Assembly: GCA_937900675.1 (NCBI GenBank)
Contig: CALCEA010000026.1
Span: forward strand, 1 to 29,512
Length of the DNA stretch: 29,512 nt
Origin: an uncultured Chitinophagaceae bacterium
GTDB taxonomy: Bacteria; Bacteroidota; Bacteroidia; Chitinophagales; Chitinophagaceae
Direction of reading: 5' to 3'
Part shown: positions 23,576 through 29,512 of the stretch, piece after piece
Layout of the letters: each line of letters begins with the position of its first letter
Numbering within the stretch: the stretch's first letter is position 1
Program-made: the position numbers and the translations under genes
Notes under the pieces: model-generated
Databases searched by the model: none
The model's input: the letters and a program-made list of their open reading frames with translations, nothing else
Told to the model about the DNA's origin: nothing

Positions 23576-26500
23576 ATGAAAATACATTTTAATAAAAGGG
23601 TTCGAATAATATTCTTAATCCTCTTTTTGCACATCACATTTTTATGTAGTTCACAGGAAAATGAATTAGGGATACCTTTTCAAGGCATTGCTAAAGATTA
23701 TTCTGGAAATTTTGTAAACCAAAGAATAGTATATATAGTCCTATCCATTATTTCTAAAGATGAACCTTCAAATATTTTAATGGAAGAATTGCATAAAGTA
23801 AAAACTGATGAATGGGGATTGTTTTCAATTACTATTGGAAAAGGTAAATGGTTGGGTGGTAAGCACAATCAAATACAAAAAATTGATTGGTCTACTGCTA
23901 AACATCAACTTCATATTAAAATGGCTGTTGAGCCTGAAGCGCCTTTGTCTAATTGGGATTATGCACAACATCTAATTTCATTGGGTTATTCGTCTTTTGG
24001 GGTGGTTCCTTATGCTTTATTTAGTATGAATACGGTTGGCTTTAAAGATGCTTTGAATCAAAAATTGAATATTTCAGATACTTCAATCTTGGTATCTAAT
24101 TTTATTAGAAAAGCTTCTATTGATACTTTATTCAAATCATTACAGACCAAATTGAATATTTTAGATACGGCATCAATGTTATCTAATTATCAGAAAAGAG
24201 ATACTAATTTTAATAAATCAAAAGTAGATGCTCAGTTTTCTAATAAATTGAACTACGGTGACAGTATTAAAATCTATGTTACACCATTTCAAATTAAAAA
24301 TTTAAGTTTCGATACTTCCTCCATCATTAAACGAATTGATTTAAAATTAAATGCAAACGATACAAGTTCTTTGTCAAATAGGTTGGATACAAAAGAGTTA
24401 TTATCCAATAAATCAATCAATATAAGAGATTCAGCCAATTATTCAGATAGGATGTATCCCTCAGTTAAAGCTGCTAAAGACTATGTAGACAGTCTTTATT
24501 CAATTGGTATTCTTGATTCATCCATCACTAATAGTAAGATTGCCTATGGTATAAGTGCTTCTAAAGTTGGATTAGGTAAACTTACTAATCATCCTCAGAT
24601 ATATAGTTTAAATGGCTTGAAAGATCAGGTACAAATATTTTCCATACCTGGAACCGCTGGTGCTGCTCCAAACTGGGTTTCTAATGGTGGGGAACATCAG
24701 TTAAATATTCCTAACGCAAGTGCAAATAATGTTACTGCAGGATTAATTAGTAAAATTGATTATGATCATTTTGTCACAGCATACTCAACAGGTATTAAAA
24801 GTATAACCACTTCTGGAACCTCTGGCTCTGCAATATTAAGTGACCAGAATTTGAATATACCTAATTATACTATTAGTGGTTTGTCTGGCAATGTGAATGC
24901 CAATACACTACTTGCTGGTCCTGTGAGTGGTGTAGCAGGGGGAGTTCAATTTAGATCCTTGGTTTCAAGTGATATTCCAAATAATGCTTCTAATACAACA
25001 GGTAATTCAGCATCTGCAACAAAGCTTCAAAATACTAGGCTTATTAATTCTGTTGCATTTGATGGAAGTTCGGATATTCTCATCAAATCAAGTACCACTA
25101 ATAAACTCAATTTCAGTACTAGTGGAAATGGGGCCAATGGTACCGATTATTTTGATGGCTCCACTGTTAAAACCATTTCTTATAATACAATAGGAGCAAG
25201 TCCCAAATCTGGTTCTTCTGATATTACTACTTTAGGTACCATTACAAGTGGTATTTGGAATGGTTCTGTTATTAGTGAATCTGTTGGTGGGGCTGGCTCA
25301 ATTAGTGGTTTGTTAAAGGCGGATGGAACAGGATTGGTCAGTGCAGCATCTAATCAAACAGATTATCAGGTTCCATTAAGTTTTACAAGTCCTTTGAATA
25401 ACAATTCTAACTTGATATCTATCCAAGAAGCAAATGCCACAAATTCAGGTTATATCAATGCCGCAGATTGGAGTCGATTTAATAATAAAATTAACTCTAG
25501 TGAAAAAGCGGCAGCAAATGGAGTAGCTACATTAAATGCATCAGGAAAAATACCTACTTCTCAAATACCTGCTATTTCTTTTTCAAGTGGTTATGTTGTG
25601 AGTTCCGCATCACAGATGCTTGCTTTGTCTTCTGCTGTTGTTGGAAGTATTGCTATTAGAACGGATAATAGTAAAAACTATGTTTTAAGTGCAAATGATC
25701 CAACTGTCTTAAGTAATTGGCTAGAATTATTAATGCCCGCAGCGGTTTCTTCTGTAAATGGTTATACTACAAGTTCAATTGTACTTACTAGTACCGATAT
25801 TAACGAAGGGACTAATTTGTATTTTACTAATGATAGAGCAAAATCAGCATTGAATAGTTTCATATCTGGCGAAAACCCCATTACCTACAACACTGGTACA
25901 AGTAAAATAAGTATTACACAATCCTCTTCTAATTCAAATGGTTATTTATCATCCACAGATTGGAATACTTTTAACAACAAACTCAATAGTTTTAGTAGCC
26001 AATCTGCAAATATGCTTTATGCTTCTCCTAATGGTAATTCTGGTAGTCCAAGTTTTAGAAGTTTAGTCGCAGCTGATATACCCACATTGAACCAAAACAC
26101 TACTGGTAATGCAGCAACTGCATCAAGTTTGCTAAATACAAGAACAATTAATGGAGTTGATTTTAATGGAACAGCTGATATTACCATTTCAGCTAATACT
26201 TCTAATGCGATTGCTTTTAATAATTTGGGAACAGGTACCATCTCAAACACTAGTTTTAATGGATCGGCCCCAGTAACCATTTCTTATAATTCAATTGGTG
26301 CTGCACCAAGTAGTGGCTCAAATAATATCTCAACGCTTGGAACTATTACATCAGGTGTTTGGAGAGGTGCAGTTATTGAATCCAATTATGGCGGAGCAGG
26401 AGCTACTAATGGAATATTAAAATCTAATGGTTCTGGTTTGGTTTCTGCAGCTTTAGCAGGTACAGATTTTGAATCTCCTTTAAGTTTTGCTGCACCACTT

Positions 26501-26896
26501 AGTAGATCTGCTAATTCAGTGTCCATTTCTAGTACGCCAAGTTTTAGTAGTATTACCTCCACAGGTGACATGACTGCAAAGCGATATAAGTTAACTATGC
26601 CATCTGCTACAATCGGCTCAAGCACAACAAGTATTGATTTAAGTACTGGAAATGTATTTACTATTAATTTGAGTGCCAATATTTCAACTTTAACCTTAAC
26701 CAATGCAGCTGTTGGAACATACCTTATCAAATTTGTACAAGATGCAACTGGTTCTAGAACAGTTAGTTTTCCGGGAACATGGAAGTGGGCTGGAGGAATA
26801 GTACCAACTTTAACTACTACTGCATCTAAATTGGATATTGTAACATTGGTATATGATGGAACAAATTTTTATGCCACTATTGTTAAGAATTTTTAA
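23576..26896 (+). CDS. Large phage-tail-fibre-like secreted surface protein
   Basis: 1106 residues. A signal peptide (about 1-26) is followed by an N-terminal domain paralogous to the 890-residue protein (GIPFQGIAKD, FSITIGKGK, SFGVVPYALFS). Next come KLN.SDT heptad-like segments likely to be coiled coil (about 160-300). The shaft is built of tail-fibre-type modules: SLV(S/A)(S/A)DIP, NTTGN(S/A)A(S/T)A, (I/V)NSVAFDGSSDI or INGVDFNGTADI, TLGTITSG(I/V)W, and SGYINAADWSRFNNK or NGYLSSTDWNTFNNK. Two 175-residue units (443-617 and 812-986) are clear internal duplicates. The C-terminal ~100 residues (LTLTNAAVGTYLIKFVQDAT, then IVTLVYDGTNFYAT) form a terminal beta domain frequent in such fibres. No T9SS sorting domain is visible. 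It is co-transcribed with the FISUMP gene. Confidence 0.82.
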   Translation: MKIHFNKRVRIIFLILFLHITFLCSSQENELGIPFQGIAKDYSGNFVNQRIVYIVLSIISKDEPSNILMEELHKVKTDEWGLFSITIGKGKWLGGKHNQIQKIDWSTAKHQLHIKMAVEPEAPLSNWDYAQHLISLGYSSFGVVPYALFSMNTVGFKDALNQKLNISDTSILVSNFIRKASIDTLFKSLQTKLNILDTASMLSNYQKRDTNFNKSKVDAQFSNKLNYGDSIKIYVTPFQIKNLSFDTSSIIKRIDLKLNANDTSSLSNRLDTKELLSNKSINIRDSANYSDRMYPSVKAAKDYVDSLYSIGILDSSITNSKIAYGISASKVGLGKLTNHPQIYSLNGLKDQVQIFSIPGTAGAAPNWVSNGGEHQLNIPNASANNVTAGLISKIDYDHFVTAYSTGIKSITTSGTSGSAILSDQNLNIPNYTISGLSGNVNANTLLAGPVSGVAGGVQFRSLVSSDIPNNASNTTGNSASATKLQNTRLINSVAFDGSSDILIKSSTTNKLNFSTSGNGANGTDYFDGSTVKTISYNTIGASPKSGSSDITTLGTITSGIWNGSVISESVGGAGSISGLLKADGTGLVSAASNQTDYQVPLSFTSPLNNNSNLISIQEANATNSGYINAADWSRFNNKINSSEKAAANGVATLNASGKIPTSQIPAISFSSGYVVSSASQMLALSSAVVGSIAIRTDNSKNYVLSANDPTVLSNWLELLMPAAVSSVNGYTTSSIVLTSTDINEGTNLYFTNDRAKSALNSFISGENPITYNTGTSKISITQSSSNSNGYLSSTDWNTFNNKLNSFSSQSANMLYASPNGNSGSPSFRSLVAADIPTLNQNTTGNAATASSLLNTRTINGVDFNGTADITISANTSNAIAFNNLGTGTISNTSFNGSAPVTISYNSIGAAPSSGSNNISTLGTITSGVWRGAVIESNYGGAGATNGILKSNGSGLVSAALAGTDFESPLSFAAPLSRSANSVSISSTPSFSSITSTGDMTAKRYKLTMPSATIGSSTTSIDLSTGNVFTINLSANISTLTLTNAAVGTYLIKFVQDATGSRTVSFPGTWKWAGGIVPTLTTTASKLDIVTLVYDGTNFYATIVKNF
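24902..25426 (+). repeat. Tail-fibre unit A of an internal duplication
   Basis: Codes for residues 443-617 of the 1106-residue protein. Landmark motifs in order: FRSLVSSDIP, NTTGNSASATKL, AFDGSSDI, SYNTIGASPKSGS, TLGTITSGIWNGS, GLLKADGTGLVSAA, LSFTSPL. It matches unit B motif by motif with equal length, though the DNA has diverged. Confidence 0.75.
26009..26533 (+). repeat. Tail-fibre unit B of an internal duplication
   Basis: Codes for residues 812-986, the second copy: FRSLVAADIP, NTTGNAATASSL, DFNGTADI, SYNSIGAAPSSGS, TLGTITSGVWRGA, GILKSNGSGLVSAA, LSFAAPL. Divergence from unit A shows the duplication is older than the 42-bp repeats in the neighbouring gene. Confidence 0.75.
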
Positions 26897-27547
26897 ATGA
26901 AAAAAGCATTTATATATTTTTTTATTGGTTTATTGGTATCTCAAAAAATCAATGGGCAAGTAGTTCCTCAAGGATTCTTGGTTGGTAATGATGTGCCCAC
27001 TGTTACCATTGGTACACAGGTATGGATGAAATATAATTTAGATCTTGAAGTATATCAAGATGGCACCAATATTGAAAGAGCTAATCTAGCTTTTACTAGA
27101 TCAGTTATTCTCCCATCATGGTGTTATTATAATTATGATATTGCGAACGATATCACTTATGGTAAATTATATAATGGTTATGCAGTAAATGATTCCAGAA
27201 ATATTTGCCCTGTGGGTTTTAGAATACCAACCAGAGCAGATTTTAATACCTTGAATAGTTTTCTTGGAACCAATGCAGGTGGTAAATTAAAAGAAGCAGG
27301 ATTGATAAATTGGGCTTCTCCTAATACAGGTGCTACGAATAGTTCAGGTTTTACTGGTTTGCCAGGTGGTTATATGGGTGATGCAGGATCTTCTTCTAAT
27401 ATAGGTTTGCAAGGATATTTTTGGACTTCCACTTCCAATGGCTCAACTAACTATATTCGTTATTTAAGATCTGGTGATGCATTATTTACCGAGTCTACTG
27501 GCTTTGTGTTAGCAGGAGGCGCTTCAGTAAGATGTATAAAAAACTAA
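26897..27547 (+). CDS. Secreted FISUMP-domain protein
   Basis: 216 residues. A signal peptide (about 1-21, KINGQ) is followed by one FISUMP domain (Fibrobacter succinogenes major paralogous domain) over about 36-215. Hallmarks: VTIGTQVWMKYNLD (36-49), YGKLYNGYAVND (88-99), CPVGFRIPTRADFNTL (104-119), GATNSSGFTGLPGG (145-158), YFWTSTS (174-180) and the terminal SVRCIKN. The domain is of unknown biochemical function and is common on Bacteroidota and Fibrobacter surface proteins. Its ATG directly follows the TAA of the 1106-residue gene, implying translational coupling. It converges on the phosphodiesterase gene with one base between stops. Confidence 0.88.
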   Translation: MKKAFIYFFIGLLVSQKINGQVVPQGFLVGNDVPTVTIGTQVWMKYNLDLEVYQDGTNIERANLAFTRSVILPSWCYYNYDIANDITYGKLYNGYAVNDSRNICPVGFRIPTRADFNTLNSFLGTNAGGKLKEAGLINWASPNTGATNSSGFTGLPGGYMGDAGSSSNIGLQGYFWTSTSNGSTNYIRYLRSGDALFTESTGFVLAGGASVRCIKN

Positions 27548-27548
27548 C

Positions 27549-28811
27549 TTATTTATTTTTTAAAATTGGTGCTAAAACTTTAAATCTTCCATCAATTTTT
27601 GTTTCGTCTACTTGAAGGCCTAAGATTTTTGCTACTAATGGATAAACATTTACATTTTCAAATCCTTCAATGGTAATCCCTTTTTTGAAAGCTGGTCCCC
27701 ATGCAATAAATGTAGCTCTCATGTCTGGATGATGGTTATCAAATCCATGTTTGCCAGGTGTAGTTTTTCTGGTACCTAAATTAAATACCTTGGGTAATTT
27801 AGGTGTGATAATGATATCACCTAATCTATCAAAACGATCGTCTTTTTTTGCATAATGCCAATAAGCAGGTGTCTCGTTTAATGTATAGGTATTAAATGAA
27901 GTATCTTTTTTTAATGCTTCTACTGTTGAGCTAATCTTTGTTGAATCCTTAGCATACAAGTGTAACAAAGCATCTCCCCATGGCACTCTAAAAGCAGCGG
28001 TATCTATTTGTTTGGGAAGTCCCATGGTATTTACATTATCTACATCAGTCATTCCATGATCAGAAACCACTATGTAATTAATTGGAAGGTTTAGAGATTT
28101 TAAATTTTCTTGAATGGCATTGATGGCACTATCTACAAATTGAACTGCCTTAGTTACTCTATTATCTTTAGTGCCAAAACTATGCGCATCATGATCTACT
28201 TCTGGGAAATACACAGTAATTAAGTGAGGTCTTTTCTCTTCAGGTAAAGTCAACCAATCTTTTATTGCTTGAATTCTAGTAGCAATATTGGTTTTTTCAT
28301 TGTAGTTATAATAGTAAGAAGGTAAATAACCTTCGATAGGTGCTTCTGAACCCACCCAGAAATAACTAGCGCTAACCATTTGTTGTTTTTCTGCTAAAAC
28401 CCAAATTGGAGTGCCACCATAGTATTTAGGATTGGTTACCAATTTTACATTTGACATGGAATATTGAACGCCCGTTGCTTTATCAAAATAAGTATTGTCT
28501 ACTAAACCATTGTGCGAAGGATATTGACCTGTTGCAATTGCATAATGGTTAGGGAAGGTTAAGCTAGGAAAAGAAGGGATCATGTATTTTGCTCTAACGC
28601 CTTCTTTAGATGCTTTCTGTAAAAAACTAGCCTGATGTAATTCTGTAAAATCGGTCCTCATTCCATCAATAGAAATCATGATTACATAAGGCTTCCTCAT
28701 TTGTTCTGCACTATTCTTTCTGCCACTAATTATTTGCTGAGTAGTGTCTTGTGCAAAACTTGAAGCAATCATCATCATTGCTATCACTAACAAATTAAAT
28801 CTCTTTAACAT
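27549..28811 (-). CDS. Alkaline phosphatase-superfamily nucleotide pyrophosphatase/phosphodiesterase (NPP-like)
   Basis: A 420-residue secreted two-metal hydrolase. A signal peptide (about 1-20, SSFAQ) precedes the catalytic core. Metal and nucleophile residues fit the NPP family: Asp49 (SIDGM), nucleophile Thr85 (PSLTFPNHY), Asp206 and His210 (EVDHDAH), Asp251-His252 (SDHGM) and His355 (GKHGFDN). The likely reaction is cleavage of phosphodiester or pyrophosphate bonds in nucleotides or related substrates in the periplasm; the precise substrate is unknown. Its start overlaps the end of the PAP2 gene by 17 bp, so both are translated from one message, possibly successive phosphate-releasing steps (inference). 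Confidence 0.9.
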   Translation of the reverse strand: MLKRFNLLVIAMMMIASSFAQDTTQQIISGRKNSAEQMRKPYVIMISIDGMRTDFTELHQASFLQKASKEGVRAKYMIPSFPSLTFPNHYAIATGQYPSHNGLVDNTYFDKATGVQYSMSNVKLVTNPKYYGGTPIWVLAEKQQMVSASYFWVGSEAPIEGYLPSYYYNYNEKTNIATRIQAIKDWLTLPEEKRPHLITVYFPEVDHDAHSFGTKDNRVTKAVQFVDSAINAIQENLKSLNLPINYIVVSDHGMTDVDNVNTMGLPKQIDTAAFRVPWGDALLHLYAKDSTKISSTVEALKKDTSFNTYTLNETPAYWHYAKKDDRFDRLGDIIITPKLPKVFNLGTRKTTPGKHGFDNHHPDMRATFIAWGPAFKKGITIEGFENVNVYPLVAKILGLQVDETKIDGRFKVLAPILKNK

Positions 28812-29427
28812 CTTTATTATTTTTTCTAATTCTTTTTGAAATTTCGACAGTTAATATAGCTACTATAATTCCACCACCAAGGTCTAACGGGAAATGTTGT
28901 CCTAGGTATACTCTAGAGTAGGCACAAAGCATGGCGTAAATCAATCCAATTAAAACCATTTTTTTATTGTCAAATAAATAGATCGTTAATAAAAAAATAG
29001 TAAAAGCAGTAGCGGTGTGCCCAGAAGGAAAACTACTTAATTGATGCATGGCTACACCTTCTACTTTATGAATCAAACTTGGATCAATACCACTTGCAAT
29101 GGGTCTTGTAATATTGGGAAGCAAAACCAATTTGGGAATTTGAGTCAATAGGGTAGATATTGCAAAACAATAAATAATAATGGCTTTATCTTTTTTTAAA
29201 AACCATCCAACAATGATTAAATAGGGGATCCACATCCAACCCTCCGCTAAATAGGTAAAACCCAATAAAACATTATCTGCAATGGTTCCAAAATCTCTAT
29301 TCAACAAAAGAAATAGGGGTATTCTTCCCAAAACAGCACTGCTACCTAATAAGATAATGGCTATCAATAATGCACTAGATCTGGCAATGGTATATGGAGC
29401 AATTGCTTTTGGGTTCATAGAAGCCAA
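28795..29427 (-). CDS. PAP2-family membrane phosphatase
   Basis: A 210-residue integral-membrane acid phosphatase with about five to six hydrophobic helices. All three PAP2 motifs are present: K99...R108-P109 (KLVLLPNITRP), PSGH at 134-137, and SRVYLGQHFPLD (171-182) with Arg172, His178 and Asp182. Family members dephosphorylate lipid phosphates such as phosphatidate, undecaprenyl pyrophosphate, or lipid A; which applies here is not shown. Start: ATG 29427 (MASMNP) or ATG 29418 (MNPKAI). The predicted promoter leaves only a few bases before 29427, which slightly favours 29418. It is the first gene of a two-gene operon with the NPP-like enzyme. Confidence 0.88.
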   Translation of the reverse strand: MASMNPKAIAPYTIARSSALLIAIILLGSSAVLGRIPLFLLLNRDFGTIADNVLLGFTYLAEGWMWIPYLIIVGWFLKKDKAIIIYCFAISTLLTQIPKLVLLPNITRPIASGIDPSLIHKVEGVAMHQLSSFPSGHTATAFTIFLLTIYLFDNKKMVLIGLIYAMLCAYSRVYLGQHFPLDLGGGIIVAILTVEISKRIRKNNKDVKEI

Positions 29428-29438
29428 TAATTATCCTA

Positions 29439-29470
29439 CAAAATTACGAATGTTCGACGGCTAAGTCAAC
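29439..29470 (-). promoter_or_regulatory. Promoter of the PAP2-NPP operon
   Basis: The minus strand reads GTTG (29470-29467), a 20-nt spacer, then TAATTTTG (29446-29439), an exact TAnnTTTG -7 box with an acceptable -33 element. Transcription would begin about 29432, giving a very short leader. Confidence 0.6.
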
Positions 29471-29481
29471 TAAAAATTAAA

Positions 29482-29512
29482 ATGGTTGTTATAACTTTAC
29501 CATTCTCCATGA
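29482..29512 (+). CDS. Possible 5' end of a plus-strand gene
   Basis: An open frame starts at ATG 29482 (MVVITLPFSM) and runs off the window after ten codons. Its divergent position relative to the PAP2 operon makes a real gene plausible, but the fragment is too short to identify. Confidence 0.25.
   Translation, partial: MVVITLPFSM

Noticed and set aside
26017..26730. Minus-strand frames inside the 1106-residue gene
   Set aside because: Antisense shadows over low-complexity Ser/Asn/Thr-rich coding sequence; no domain or start context.

Overview
The window is a low-GC chromosomal segment from a member of Bacteroidota, most likely the Chitinophagia/Chitinophagales side (the lineage is inferred). 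The evidence is a full-length SprA type IX secretion translocon, a type A T9SS sorting domain, a FISUMP-domain protein, a DUF3127 protein, Bacteroidota-type -7 boxes (TAnnTTTG) with few Shine-Dalgarno sites, and tRNA genes without an encoded CCA. No rRNA, CRISPR array, integrase or transposase gene was seen.

Layout. (1) 1-1115, minus strand: fabH followed by the first 34 codons of a probable transsulfuration-type PLP enzyme. (2) 1216-9045, plus strand: ruvA then sprA, which starts with TTG. (3) 9081-11365, minus strand: a two-gene ABC-2 exporter (permease and ATPase). (4) 11468-12448, plus strand: a secreted zinc-dependent phospholipase C/S1-P1-like enzyme, converging on a FAD-dependent dehydrogenase and a DUF3127 OB-fold-like protein with an SSB-type acidic tip (12450-14465, minus strand). 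(5) 14811-16238, plus strand: dnaA, then tRNA-Ser(GCT) and tRNA-Pro(TGG). (6) 16550-16781: a structured intergenic stretch holding a 134-bp inverted duplication centred on the tRNA-Pro terminator, plus a second palindrome. (7) 16782-27547: an accessory-looking surface locus. (8) 27549-29427, minus strand: a nucleotide pyrophosphatase/phosphodiesterase-like enzyme and a PAP2 phosphatase in an overlapping operon.

The surface locus is the most distinctive part. A TPR-sensor histidine kinase (HisKA_2 type) and a LuxR-type response regulator head a tightly packed minus-strand operon. It continues with a lipoprotein, a small secreted protein that is essentially a T9SS C-terminal signal, and an 890-residue repetitive surface protein. 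Across a 69-bp control region, a divergent plus-strand operon encodes an 1106-residue phage-tail-fibre-like surface protein and, with no spacing, a FISUMP protein. The two large proteins are paralogous over their N-terminal ~130 residues but carry different repeat shafts. The simplest reading is a sensed and regulated system of surface fibres or adhesins, probably related to T9SS; that function is inference.

The rest is core metabolism and DNA maintenance: fatty acid initiation, Holliday junction migration, replication initiation and translation.
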